From: Corynebacterium aurimucosum ATCC 700975
Lineage (GTDB): Bacteria; Actinomycetota; Actinomycetes; Mycobacteriales; Mycobacteriaceae
Direction of reading: 5' to 3'
DNA length: 64,000 nucleotides
Assembly: GCF_007672725.1 (NCBI RefSeq)
Contig: NZ_VDTC01000002.1
Coordinates: 372,001 to 436,000 of the forward strand
The stretch's first letter is position 1, and every line of letters starts with the position of its first letter. This document shows, in pieces, positions 51,980 through 61,364 of this stretch. A program made the translations under genes and the position numbers. Under the pieces are notes generated by a model. The model did not search any database, was not told where the DNA came from, and saw only the letters and a program-made list of their open reading frames with translations.

Positions 51980-53056
51980 ATGAACAACCACCACGGAACC
52001 TTAAGCGCACGAGGACTCGAGCTCATTTGCCAAGCTGCCAGTCAAGGATGGTCACCTAAGGACTTACTCCACGTCCTAGGCAGCTTTTGCCACCCTCTTA
52101 TTTATCGTGCCGCTGCCCATATTCCCGCGCAGATTAGTTCTACTGTGCTGCGCAAGGAATGGTTAAGCGTCTCCCCGCCTAACTCGATGACTATGTCGAC
52201 CGATGACCTCATACGGCTCATTGACGCTACTTCCGCTCTGCCCCCGCTGCGTGACGTTGACGTGCTCGCAGCAGAGAAAACTAGTTCTCGGGCAAACCAA
52301 GACAGCAAAGAGAATCGGATCCGCAACAAGATCACCCAACTTCTGCGAAAGGCAGAATCCACTCCTTATGAAGAGGAAGCCAGTGCACTCATTGCCAAAG
52401 CACAGAGCCTTCAACAACGGCACCGTCTCGATGAGGCACTCGCCGAATCCCCGGACACGGTGATGTCCACACGCATCCGTATCAGCGCGCCCTATATCAA
52501 CCACAAGACCACGCTTCTTAGCGTCATCGCGGATCGAAATGGATGCACCGTCCTCAAGCTTCACCCCATGGGAATCATCACCGTCTTTGGCGCCGAGGCG
52601 GACATTGATCATGTCAGCGACCTGTTCGCTTCCCTCCTGCGGCAGTGCGAATGGCACATGACTCATGGGGAGGCTGCCGACAACGCGCGATTACTCGGCA
52701 ATGTGGCGTCGTTTCGCCGAAGCTTCATTTTGGCCTACGCCACCCGCATTGGGGAGCTTTTGGAGGAAGCGAACGCCTCATTGGCGCCTCACGACGAGAA
52801 ACAGACAGACTCGGCTGCGGGCAGCAACGCCAAAAGGAAAAACGACGTAGCCCTCGCTCAGCGATCTTTATCAGCGGTGGAAGTACGCAGACATAAGGCA
52901 GAAGCTTTAGCTGATCACCTCTTCCCTGATTCGCGAACCATCTCCTTAGCAATGAGGAACCATGCAGGGATGTCCGCAGGTGCAACTGCCGCGGAGAATT
53001 CCCACTTGGGTGGTGATTCCTCGGGCTTGGGTGGGCGCCGCCAACTCACCGGTTAA
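51980..53056 (+). CDS. DUF2786-domain protein
   Basis: This 358-aa soluble protein has a DUF2786 motif around residues 128-165: ENRIRNKITQLLRKAESTPY, then EEEASALIAKAQSLQQRHRL. A second region with HMTHGEAADNARLLGNVASFRRSFILAYATRI follows, as in the actinobacterial family (possibly zinc- or nucleic-acid-related; function unknown). ATG 51980 has AGGA 7 nt upstream. Codon use differs from neighbours: several TTA leucines and more A/T at third positions, which may mean horizontal transfer. It sits between glnA2 and the CYTH-CHAD gene. Confidence 0.78.
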   Translation: MNNHHGTLSARGLELICQAASQGWSPKDLLHVLGSFCHPLIYRAAAHIPAQISSTVLRKEWLSVSPPNSMTMSTDDLIRLIDATSALPPLRDVDVLAAEKTSSRANQDSKENRIRNKITQLLRKAESTPYEEEASALIAKAQSLQQRHRLDEALAESPDTVMSTRIRISAPYINHKTTLLSVIADRNGCTVLKLHPMGIITVFGAEADIDHVSDLFASLLRQCEWHMTHGEAADNARLLGNVASFRRSFILAYATRIGELLEEANASLAPHDEKQTDSAAGSNAKRKNDVALAQRSLSAVEVRRHKAEALADHLFPDSRTISLAMRNHAGMSAGATAAENSHLGGDSSGLGGRRQLTG

Positions 53057-53166
53057 GGACCAGCAAGGGTTGGCACATTTGCACTATTAGCCAGGTAACC
53101 TAGAAGGCAGTGCAGAGGTTTTATACCTCTTCTTTTATCATTTCGCTCCCCGACGAAGGTGTGTAC

Positions 53167-54891
53167 ATGTCTCCAAAGACGTTTCTTGAAATCGAAGCCA
53201 AGTTCGCCGTGGATGAAACCACCCCGGTACCAGATCTCGCCCGCCTCGATGAGGTAGCCCGAGTCGCAGAAACTCGCCACCACTCGTTGTCGGCGATTTA
53301 CTACGACACTGAGGATCTCCGCCTTACCCACGCGAAGATCACGCTGCGGCGCCGCACCGGTGGAAATGACGATGGCTGGCATATCAAACTTCCCGGCGCG
53401 GAAGGTCGTACCGAAATCCGAGCCGAACTCGGTGAACCCGTCGACGGCAAGTACGAAGTCCCGGCCGAACTCCTCCACCAGGTTCGTTCGGTGATCCGTA
53501 ACCACCCGCTTGAACCCATTGCACAAGTGGACAACAACCGCACCGAATTGCTCCTCGTAAACACGGACGAGCAGCCTGTCGCTGAGTTCTGCGATGACCA
53601 TGTCACCGCATTCTCTTTCCTACCAGGTGGCTCTCAGAGCACATGGCGCGAGTGGGAAGTAGAGCTCGCAGGAGAACTGCCCGGTACGAAGGAGGGCAGC
53701 GCGCTACTGCGTCATGCCACCTCCCTGTTGATCAGTTCTGGCGCGCGGGTTTCCTCCTCACCGTCCAAGCTGAAGTCAGCATTGGGGCAGTCCATCAACA
53801 ATGTCGAGCTTCCCCCAGCACTCGCAACGTCTAACGTGGAGCCCGGCTCCCCCGCGGCGGCAGTCGTGGAGGCACTGCGAGCTAATCGGGATAAGCTCGT
53901 CGAGTTTGATCCGCGGGTACGCCGTGATGAGTGGGATTCCGTGCACCAAATGCGCGTTGCTACCCGCGAATTGCGCAGCCACCTTCAAACCTTCCACGGC
54001 ATTGTCGTGGGCCCGGAGATCAAACGCTTAGAGTGCGATCTCAAGGAGCTTGCTGCCATGCTTGGCGTTGCTCGTGACGCCGAAGTTGTGGAAGAACGCT
54101 GGCAGAATCTCCTCGCATCGGAGGACTCCGATGTGCTTGATGAAGCCACCCGCGAACACATCGCACACGATATGGGCCGCGCTTACCGCCGCGCGCATCG
54201 TCGTGTCATCGCCGCTCTCGATTCTGACCAGTACCTGGCTCTGCTCGATGCGCTCGACGCATTCCTTTCCAACCCGCCAGTCGCCGCCGAGGATGCTTCG
54301 GTTGACGAAGACACCAGCGCCGGGGACAACGGTGCGGTGGAATCTGATTCCGCTGCCACAGCTTCCGCTGAACTATCTGAGCAGCAGGAGGCAGCGAAGG
54401 ACTATGCGCCGAAGCACGCCAAACGTGATGAAGAAGAGTCCCACGATCTTGACACGGTGATGGCGCTGCACCTCAAGCAGGCCTATGACAAGCTGGTCAA
54501 GCGCCACAAGAAGGCTATCTCCAACTGGGATAACACCGAGCTGACGCTGCATGAGCGTGAAGAGTACTTCCACGATATGCGCAAGGCCGCAAAGAAACTG
54601 CGCTATGCAGCTGAGGCCGCTGGTTCAGCCACCACGCTAAAGACCAAGAACCTCTACAAGGCCTGCAAGCAGATGCAATCTGTCTTGGGAGACTTCCAGG
54701 ATTCCGTGACATCTCGCGATAAGTTGCTCGAATTGGCAGAAACCGCACGCCGGCGTGGCGAGGATACCTTCGGCTATGGTCTGCTCTACCAGCGCGAGCG
54801 CGTCATCGGGTTGGAAGCACTCAACGCCTACTCGGACAGCTTTAAAGCCATCAAGTCCGCGTTTAAGCCGCTGCGCAAGAAGCTGCGCTAA
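53167..54891 (+). CDS. CYTH and CHAD domain protein
   Basis: This 574-aa protein joins an N-terminal CYTH triphosphate-tunnel domain (about residues 5-195) to a CHAD helical domain (about residues 230-574). CYTH opens with FLEIEAKFAV (ExExK), and TLRRRTGG with basic residues lines the tunnel. CHAD has VHQMRVATRELRSHLQTF and FHDMRKAAKKLRYAAE, the conserved His/Arg/Lys. A Glu/Ser/Ala insertion of about 60 residues (about 380-440) interrupts CHAD. CHAD binds polyphosphate; CYTH hydrolyses triphosphates (family knowledge). ATG with GAAGG 7 nt upstream. Confidence 0.9.
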   Translation: MSPKTFLEIEAKFAVDETTPVPDLARLDEVARVAETRHHSLSAIYYDTEDLRLTHAKITLRRRTGGNDDGWHIKLPGAEGRTEIRAELGEPVDGKYEVPAELLHQVRSVIRNHPLEPIAQVDNNRTELLLVNTDEQPVAEFCDDHVTAFSFLPGGSQSTWREWEVELAGELPGTKEGSALLRHATSLLISSGARVSSSPSKLKSALGQSINNVELPPALATSNVEPGSPAAAVVEALRANRDKLVEFDPRVRRDEWDSVHQMRVATRELRSHLQTFHGIVVGPEIKRLECDLKELAAMLGVARDAEVVEERWQNLLASEDSDVLDEATREHIAHDMGRAYRRAHRRVIAALDSDQYLALLDALDAFLSNPPVAAEDASVDEDTSAGDNGAVESDSAATASAELSEQQEAAKDYAPKHAKRDEEESHDLDTVMALHLKQAYDKLVKRHKKAISNWDNTELTLHEREEYFHDMRKAAKKLRYAAEAAGSATTLKTKNLYKACKQMQSVLGDFQDSVTSRDKLLELAETARRRGEDTFGYGLLYQRERVIGLEALNAYSDSFKAIKSAFKPLRKKLR

Positions 54892-54939
54892 GCCGCCGGC
54901 TCATCCTGCGTGGCTGTGTAGTTGTGCAGTCACCACAAC

Positions 54940-54975
54940 GGCCCACACCATCGCCTGCTTGCGGTGGTGTGGGCC
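54940..54975 (+). terminator. Terminator after the CYTH-CHAD gene
   Basis: GGCCCACACCATCGC (54940-54954) pairs with GCGGTGGTGTGGGCC (54961-54975), one wobble, 6-nt loop, followed by CGAGCTTTTCG. A second short GTTGTG/CACAAC hairpin precedes it. Confidence 0.8.
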
Positions 54976-55026
54976 CGAGCTTTTCGCATCCGCCTCATGG
55001 CCGGCCATGAGACGTTTAGCTATCGC

Positions 55027-55215
55027 CTAGTTATCGTCTTCGGCGGCATCCTCAGCATCAGCCGCGGCGGTGCGGGCTTGCGCGATTTCAATAGCGCGCT
55101 CGGCTTCCTCGCGGGAATTGTAGGGGCCCATGCGGTTCTCCCAGCCGGACACCTTTCCCTGGGATACCTCACCGGTAGACGGGTCGTAGAACCATTTGTT
55201 GTCAGCCTCAGCCAT
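55027..55215 (-). CDS. Small conserved protein (62 aa, SPOR-like)
   Basis: It starts MAEADNKWFYDPSTGEVSQG, followed by KVSGWENRMGPYNSREEAERA and an acidic Ala/Asp/Glu tail. This short protein is conserved in corynebacteria and mycobacteria next to these genes and resembles a single SPOR-like repeat (YNSREEAERA); its function is unknown. GGAGA is 7 nt before ATG 55215, excluding the longer 14-residue extension. It is convergent with the CYTH-CHAD gene and divergent from the galactokinase-like gene. Confidence 0.8.
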   Translation of the reverse strand: MAEADNKWFYDPSTGEVSQGKVSGWENRMGPYNSREEAERAIEIAQARTAAADAEDAAEDDN

Positions 55216-55361
55216 AGTTTTCTCCGTTCTGTCGGGCAAGTAATCAGTGCACCCCACACTACAGACCGCCCGCGGGTCACGCCCGTTAGAATAGATTGGT
55301 CACCTACTCCTGCCTTTTCTTTTAGGCAGGCTTTCGCCACCAGCAAAGGAGAACCTTCCCG

Positions 55362-56633
55362 ATGCCCCTGTGGACTGCCCCTTCGACCCCGGCCATCGAC
55401 CGCGTTCGCGCCGCACACCGCGAGAACGTGGGCGCTGATGCAGCTCATGTTGCTAGCGCCCCTGCCACCTGGGCACTCATCGGCGAGCACATCGATCACT
55501 ACGGCGGCATCGCCATCATGGGCCTAGCCAACATCCGCGCGGCAGCAGCTGTCAGCCCCCGCAGCGACGGACTGGTCAAGGTTCGCCTAGAGCACACCAA
55601 CGGCGAGACCGTTGAAGACCAAATTTCCCTCGAGCAGGTCTCTTCCCTCGCCGCAGAGCAACAGCCCAGCGTCGATTCCGAAGGCCAGCCCATCGAACCC
55701 CCTGCACCCGAAGGGGCCATCGCCGCGCGCCTCGGCGGCATCATCTACACCATGATCAACCGCCAGCTCCTTACCCGCGAAACCGCCGGCGCCGATATCA
55801 CCGTGGTCAACGACATCCCCGATTCAACTGGACTCGGCGCCGCCGCAGCCATCGACATTGCCACAGCGCTAGCGTTGCTCGGCAACGCGGATGATTTGCA
55901 CGATGCCCCGCTGCGCGCCCGCATCGCGGAGGTGTGTTCCCAAGCAGTTGGCACCTTCGCCCGATTCCCTGCGCTGCGCGCCCGCCACTCCGCCGCGCTG
56001 CGCGGCGCTGGTGAGTCCATCACCATCATCGACTACGCCGACGGCTCCGTCACCCAGGCACCGCACATGGTCAACAAAGACATCGCAGCCTTCGCGCTGG
56101 CCGTGCCAAGTGATGCCGATTCCTTAGAAGCCGTCGCAGAGATTCGCACCCGCGAGCGATTCATCGACGCCGCCTGCCGCGCCTTCGGCACGCCTTCGCT
56201 GCGCCTGTTGCCGGATGCACCCCAACGCGTCCTCGAGTGGCTCGCCGCTGTCCACAAGGTGCACGGCACCGAGAATCAGCCGACCATCGCGCAAGCCACC
56301 GCGTGGCTGACCTTCTACTCAGAGGAAACTGAGCGCGCCGAAGGAGTTGCCCGCGCTTTGCGCTCGCGCCGCGGCACCGAGCTTTTCCCGCTCCTCACAC
56401 AGTCGCAGTCAGCCTTGTCCACCGTGTATGAATTCAGCTCCGCGGAGAAACTCGCGCAGCTGGCCACCGCGCGCGGCGCCGTAGCGGCACGCTCCGCCCA
56501 CGCGGGCACGTCCTCCGCGGTCATCGCCTACGTGCCGAGCACCAAGGCCGCAAACTTTGCGGCCGACTTGGCCGAGGACGGCCTGCTTGTCGTCCCGCTT
56601 AGTGCCGGAAGCCCAGCAATCACCGAGGACTAG
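55362..56633 (+). CDS. Galactokinase-like GHMP-family protein with degenerate motifs
   Basis: This 423-aa protein has galactokinase motif 1 ATWALIGEHIDHYGGIAIM (about residues 36-54), matching the GEHTDYxGG signature. The ATP-loop motif 2 reads IPDSTGLGAAAAI instead of P-x-GSGLSSSA. The MDQ segment that carries the catalytic Asp is replaced by ALRARHSAALRGAG. The C-terminal motif 3 reads AHAGTSSAVIAYV, not GAGFGG. The overall length and order are those of GalK. It may have another substrate or be inactive. AAGGAG 10 nt before ATG; its TAG stop is nested with that of the RNB gene in CTAG. No other gal gene lies nearby. Confidence 0.72.
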   Translation: MPLWTAPSTPAIDRVRAAHRENVGADAAHVASAPATWALIGEHIDHYGGIAIMGLANIRAAAAVSPRSDGLVKVRLEHTNGETVEDQISLEQVSSLAAEQQPSVDSEGQPIEPPAPEGAIAARLGGIIYTMINRQLLTRETAGADITVVNDIPDSTGLGAAAAIDIATALALLGNADDLHDAPLRARIAEVCSQAVGTFARFPALRARHSAALRGAGESITIIDYADGSVTQAPHMVNKDIAAFALAVPSDADSLEAVAEIRTRERFIDAACRAFGTPSLRLLPDAPQRVLEWLAAVHKVHGTENQPTIAQATAWLTFYSEETERAEGVARALRSRRGTELFPLLTQSQSALSTVYEFSSAEKLAQLATARGAVAARSAHAGTSSAVIAYVPSTKAANFAADLAEDGLLVVPLSAGSPAITED

Positions 56634-58033
56634 TCCGCCGGCCACGCGAAGAGCACATCACGCTCCTCAACGTCGGCCTTGACCAAGGACACCATCGTCT
56701 CCTTGCCGGTCTCCGGGTGCCCTACGGCCTGCCCCATCACCGGCGGGTCTAGGACGAAGAGGCGCGCCTTCTCGCGCTGTTCCCCGCCATCAACGACCAC
56801 GGCTTCGAAGTTGGTGCCTACCCACGGTGCCAAGACCGTCGCCTCCGTCAGGTGCAAACAGGCCTTATCCACCTGGGAGGCCAGCTGCGATGTCGAGCGC
56901 ATCGTGGAAATGACATCCCCGGCGCGCTCGCGCACCCACTGCGGAATCTCGTAGCCGCCGCTGAGCGCCAGGCAGACCTCCGTGGCGAAGCGGTCAACTA
57001 GACGCCGCAGCGGGGCCGTCACGTGCGCATAGTAGCCGCCGATTCCCGCGTGCACGTCCGCCTGGCCATCCTCCAGCCACACGTAGTCAGCACCACGAAG
57101 CAAACGCTGGGCCTCGCGCATCACCGCCATCCCGCGCGGTGAATCCGCATCCACGGAATGCAGGAATTCAGAGATGCTGCTCTCCCCCAGCTCAAAACCC
57201 AGGGCCTCCGCCTCCGAGCGGAAGGTGGCCTCAGCCTCCGGGGTGGCCGCCGATAGGGTGCGCAGGAAACCAACTCCATGTGATTCCATCAGCCGCCCCG
57301 CGCACATCCCGGTGAGCAAGGAAATCTCCGAGTTATAATCCATCACCTCATGCCGCGGCTCCATGACCAGCTCGTAGTGGCCTTTCTCCCCATCGCTGCT
57401 TTCGGATACGCGCTGCGAGGGAATGCGCAAGTTGATCGCCTCGCGGCGCAGCGAAGAAGCCTGGCGCAGCTTTCCCACCTCCGGCAGCAAGGCGATGGAG
57501 GAATGCAGCGTGCCCTTCTCCAAGTCGGCGTGCACTTGGTCGTAGTCCAGCCGCGCGTGGCTGCGCACGAGCGCGCGCTCCACCGAGAAGTCCTCCACCT
57601 CACCTGCGGAGTCGAGGTCGAAGGTCCAGAGGACGGCGGGGCGGTCGACGTCGGCAAGCAGCGAAGCCCTATCTTCGGAGAGCTCTGCCGGGTGCAGCCG
57701 CGCCGGCTCATCCGGCAGGTAAATGGTCTGGCCGCGCTTGAGGGATTCCTGCTCGAGTGCGGAGCCCGGTTCGATGAACGCGGCGACATCCGCGATGGCA
57801 TAGAGCACGCGGTAGCCGCCATCGCGCGCCTCGATGAACACGGCCTGGTCCAAGTCCATGGAGCCGGCCGGATCAATTGTTACCAGCGGGATGTCCCGGG
57901 CATCGCGGCGCTGCTCGGCATAGCGGTCCTGCGCGGAGGCGGCCTGTGCGGTGACCTCCTCTGGGAAGTCGGTCGGAACGGAAAACTCCTCAGCGATGGG
58001 CCGAAAGTCCAAGGGCGCGGCATATAGTTTCAT
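56630..58033 (-). CDS. RNB-domain exoribonuclease (RNase II/R family)
   Basis: This 467-aa protein is a short, single RNB-domain nuclease. The active site is TIDPAGSMDLDQAVFIE (about residue 55), in which the fourth Asp of the IDP-x5-DLDD motif is Gln, a variant I associate with actinobacterial members. GGYYAHVTAPLRRLVDRFAT replaces the usual TSPIRRYxDL. No cold-shock or S1 domains are recognisable, unlike RNase II/R, and only a short C-terminal extension is present. ATG 58033 (MKLYAAPLDF); longer upstream frames run into the RNase P RNA gene. Convergent with the GHMP gene. Confidence 0.85.
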   Translation of the reverse strand: MKLYAAPLDFRPIAEEFSVPTDFPEEVTAQAASAQDRYAEQRRDARDIPLVTIDPAGSMDLDQAVFIEARDGGYRVLYAIADVAAFIEPGSALEQESLKRGQTIYLPDEPARLHPAELSEDRASLLADVDRPAVLWTFDLDSAGEVEDFSVERALVRSHARLDYDQVHADLEKGTLHSSIALLPEVGKLRQASSLRREAINLRIPSQRVSESSDGEKGHYELVMEPRHEVMDYNSEISLLTGMCAGRLMESHGVGFLRTLSAATPEAEATFRSEAEALGFELGESSISEFLHSVDADSPRGMAVMREAQRLLRGADYVWLEDGQADVHAGIGGYYAHVTAPLRRLVDRFATEVCLALSGGYEIPQWVRERAGDVISTMRSTSQLASQVDKACLHLTEATVLAPWVGTNFEAVVVDGGEQREKARLFVLDPPVMGQAVGHPETGKETMVSLVKADVEERDVLFAWPAD

Positions 58034-58068
58034 GCCGCCCCATTGTTCCAAAAAATAAAAGCGTGGGT

Positions 58069-58508
<440 letters not shown>

Positions 58509-58515
58509 GCCTGTT

Positions 58516-58521
58516 AGTTTA
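58516..58521 (-). promoter_or_regulatory. -10 of rnpB
   Basis: TAAACT on the minus strand, 7 nt before the RNA 5' end. It overlaps the stop codon (58519-58521) of the upstream RNase HI gene. Confidence 0.65.
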
Positions 58522-59700
58522 TCGCAGCGCGCCCAGATGCCCCACATCGTTGAAACGGTGCAGGGTGCTACCGCCCTCGAAGAACTCGACCTCACTCAAG
58601 GAAGCCAGCTCAAGGAAGAGGTGGTTGGGCGTTTGCGGTCCGGAATCGAGTGCTTGGCGCACGAAGGACTTGATGGGGTTGACGTGGGAGACCACGAGGA
58701 CAGTCTGCTCTGCATAGCGCTGCTGCAGCTCGCGGCGCGCAGCACTGACGCGGCGGTGCACTGCGCGCAGGGACTCGCCACCCGGGCAGGCCACGGACGT
58801 ATCCTTCAGCCAACGCGCGTGGAGCTCGGGGTCGGCGGCATCGGCTTCGGCGAAGGTCTTGCCTTCCCAGCGCCCGAAGTCCACCTCGATGAGGTCCTCG
58901 ACGGTTTCCACGCGCAGCTCACGGCCCTTAACCACGGCGGCAGCCGTCTGCTGACAGCGGCGCAGCGGCGAGCACACCACGGCATCGATGTGGGTATCGG
59001 CCAGGGCTTGGGCAGCGGCGAGCGCTTGCTTCTTGCCCAGCTCGGTCAGCTCGGGGTTTGCACGCCCGGAGTACTGCTTGGCGGCGGACATCGCCGTCTG
59101 CCCGTGGCGCAGCAGGATGAAGCGGGTGGACTGTCCGGTCTCGGAGCGCCAGTCGGCCGCGGTTGAAGACGCCGTGCTTGGCGACGTCTCCCCTGCCTCC
59201 CCGCCGGGTTCTTCACTGCCCGCAGCATCGACAGCGGCGCCGGTTTCAACGGCGTCGCCGGCACCCATATCGAGGATGCCCACGGGCTCGCCCTTCGCGG
59301 CGGCGTCCATCGCCACGTTGGAGAGCTCATCGGCCACCGAGTTCTTGGCGCGCGGAACCCACTCGAGGCTGAAGCGCGGAATCTGGTTGAGCAGGCGGCG
59401 CGCCTCGATGGCCAACTTCTGCATGTCCGGGTGCTTGATCTTCCAGCGCCCGTTCATCTGCTCCACCACGAGCTTGGAGTCCATATAGAACTCCACCTCA
59501 TCCGCGCCCAGCTCCACCGCGGCCTCCAAACCGCGCAGCAACCCGTGGTATTCGGCCACGTTATTCGTGGACTTCTGGCCCACGACGTAAGCGATTTCCC
59601 TGAGCAGCTGCGAGCGGTCCTCGTTATAGACCGCAGTTCCGGAGCCGGCGATCCCGGGATTGCCGCGGGAGCCGCCGTCAGCAAAGATGACTAGCTTCAT
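58519..59700 (-). CDS. Bifunctional RNase HI / histidine phosphatase (Rv2228c-like)
   Basis: This 393-aa fusion joins two enzymes. Residues 1-130 form RNase HI (FADGGSRGNPG, NVAEYHGLLRGLEAA, YMDSKLVVEQ, SVADELSN carry the D-E-D-D site), which removes RNA from RNA-DNA hybrids. An Ala/Glu/Ser linker follows. From about residue 190 is a phosphoglycerate-mutase-like phosphatase with LLRHGQTAMS and HVNPIKSF (two His). In M. tuberculosis the second part was linked to alpha-ribazole phosphatase (CobC) activity. ATG 59700 overlaps the zinc-ribbon gene stop as ATGA. Confidence 0.92.
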   Translation of the reverse strand: MKLVIFADGGSRGNPGIAGSGTAVYNEDRSQLLREIAYVVGQKSTNNVAEYHGLLRGLEAAVELGADEVEFYMDSKLVVEQMNGRWKIKHPDMQKLAIEARRLLNQIPRFSLEWVPRAKNSVADELSNVAMDAAAKGEPVGILDMGAGDAVETGAAVDAAGSEEPGGEAGETSPSTASSTAADWRSETGQSTRFILLRHGQTAMSAAKQYSGRANPELTELGKKQALAAAQALADTHIDAVVCSPLRRCQQTAAAVVKGRELRVETVEDLIEVDFGRWEGKTFAEADAADPELHARWLKDTSVACPGGESLRAVHRRVSAARRELQQRYAEQTVLVVSHVNPIKSFVRQALDSGPQTPNHLFLELASLSEVEFFEGGSTLHRFNDVGHLGALR

Positions 59701-60413
59701 GAGGCCGGGCGCACCAGGTAGGAGCCGCAGTCGCTGCACTGCGGAACCTCGTCGGCAGCAGCGTTGCGCACCGCGTTCTGCTCGGCCGGCGGCAGCACGA
59801 TGAAGCAACCACCGCAACCACGCCCGGTGAAGGCCGCAGCGCCCACGCCGTTTTCTTCGCGCACGGTCTCGTACTCCTCCAGGACATCCGCGGGCAGCTG
59901 CTCGCGCAGCTCGCCGATGCGCACCTGCGGATCCGGGCGGTTCGCCGCGGCCTCTTGGGCGGCCTCGGCCGCGCGCTTGAGTACTTCGAGTTTACGCTCG
60001 GAATCGGAGACCTTCGCGCCGTGAACATCAAGGTTGGCGCGCAGTGCGTGGATTTCGTTATGGGCTTCCTGTAGCTCGCTCATAAGATCCGCGATGCGGG
60101 ACTTTGCAGCGTAGAGATCGTGCTCCAGGTCCTTGCGGGTCTCTGGGTCGGTCGCAGCACCAAGCTGCGCCTTGTCATCGCGCTCGCGCTGACGCAGCTT
60201 GCGCTCGTCAGCCTGAATGCGCAAGATCTCCAGTTCCATGTCGTCGACGGCGAGCTGGGCGGAGCCGGAGGCGTCGACAAGCCGGGCGTGTGCGGCCTGG
60301 GCCTTCTCGTACTCCTCTTGCTCCGGGATGGTGGTTGCCCCACCTAGCGCCTGGGAGCGCTCGAGGGTGGCCAGCTCCAGCAAGATGCTCTGCAGGTCCT
60401 GTGGCAGTTTCAT
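59697..60413 (-). CDS. Coiled-coil zinc-ribbon protein (Rv2229c-like)
   Basis: This 238-aa protein starts MKLPQDLQSILLELATLERS and is nearly all helix to about residue 170. It ends in a C4 zinc ribbon: RGCGGCFIVLP (CxxC) and VPQCSDCGSYL (CxxC). This is the conserved putative zinc-ribbon family found between nif3 and rnhA in actinobacteria, possibly RNA-binding; the role is unknown. The ATG follows the Nif3-like stop with no gap (TAAATG), so it is translationally coupled. Confidence 0.9.
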   Translation of the reverse strand: MKLPQDLQSILLELATLERSQALGGATTIPEQEEYEKAQAAHARLVDASGSAQLAVDDMELEILRIQADERKLRQRERDDKAQLGAATDPETRKDLEHDLYAAKSRIADLMSELQEAHNEIHALRANLDVHGAKVSDSERKLEVLKRAAEAAQEAAANRPDPQVRIGELREQLPADVLEEYETVREENGVGAAAFTGRGCGGCFIVLPPAEQNAVRNAAADEVPQCSDCGSYLVRPAS

Positions 60414-61262
60414 TTAGTTCTCCTTATGCGCAGAAATCGTCCATGGGTCGGTGCGGACATCGATGATCTCGGTGTTCACGCGCAATGCGTCCTCCACAAT
60501 ATCGCGCGCTTGGGCAGTCCAGGGAAACTCGCTGGCCCAGTGAGCGGTATCCACCACGGCCGGGCCCTCCGGCTCCGCCAGGTGCGCGGCGCGCAGGTGC
60601 TCATCCACTGGGTGGTGGCGCAAATCGGAGGTGACGTAGACGTCCACGCCGAGAGCCGCCGCGTGGTCCAGGAAGGAATCCCCCGAGCCACTGGAGACGG
60701 CAACTTTCTTCACCATGCGCTCCGGATCGCCGGCCGCGCGCACTCCCCATTCGGTTTCCGGAAGGGCATCGGCCACGCGCTGGGTGAATTCGCGCAGAGT
60801 CACCGGCTGCTCAAGCTCGCCCACGCGCCCTAGCCCTAAGGCCTCGTCGAGGTTCTCATAGGGCTCCACCGGGACGATGGGGCGGCCGGGCGTGATACCG
60901 ACGAGCTCAGCCAGCTTGTCGTTGACACCCGGGCGGGCCTTATCCGCGTTGGTGTGCGCGGCCAACAGGGCCACGCCATTGCGTATCAGAGTGTGGATGA
61001 CCTTGCCCTTCGGCGTATCCGCCGCCACCGAGGTCACCCCGCGAAGCAGCAGCGGGTGATGCACCACGAGCATCTGCGCGCCGAGCTCCACGGCTTTGTC
61101 TGCCACTTCCTGGGTGCAGTCCAGAGCGAAGGCCACGGTGCTCACCTCGTCTGTGGGGTCGCCGCACACCAGGCCAACGGCATCCCAGGACTCGGCCAGC
61201 TGCGGCGGGTAGGCCTCGTGGATTACGCGGCGGATCTCGCCAACGGTCGTTCGTTCTGCCAT
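60414..61262 (-). CDS. Nif3-like dinuclear metal-centre protein
   Basis: This 282-aa NIF3/YbgI-family protein has metal ligands in MLVVHHPLLLRG (HH, about residue 65), LAAHTNADKARPG (H/D, about residue 100), and near the C-terminus SDLRHHPVDEHLRAAH and VVDTAHWASEF (H/E). The family is sometimes annotated as GTP cyclohydrolase I type 2, but its true function is unknown. AAGGAG 8 nt before ATG. It heads the operon nif3 - zinc ribbon - RNase HI/phosphatase, which ends at the rnpB promoter. Divergent from ptpA. Confidence 0.92.
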   Translation of the reverse strand: MAERTTVGEIRRVIHEAYPPQLAESWDAVGLVCGDPTDEVSTVAFALDCTQEVADKAVELGAQMLVVHHPLLLRGVTSVAADTPKGKVIHTLIRNGVALLAAHTNADKARPGVNDKLAELVGITPGRPIVPVEPYENLDEALGLGRVGELEQPVTLREFTQRVADALPETEWGVRAAGDPERMVKKVAVSSGSGDSFLDHAAALGVDVYVTSDLRHHPVDEHLRAAHLAEPEGPAVVDTAHWASEFPWTAQARDIVEDALRVNTEIIDVRTDPWTISAHKEN

Positions 61263-61364
61263 CTCGTATGCTCCTTGTTGGCTTGAGGTTTCACGTCAGT
61301 CGCGTCGCTGCTATATCCTAGCTTTCGTTCGCCAGCGCACCCCTCTAGCTTAAGGAGCCTTTGC

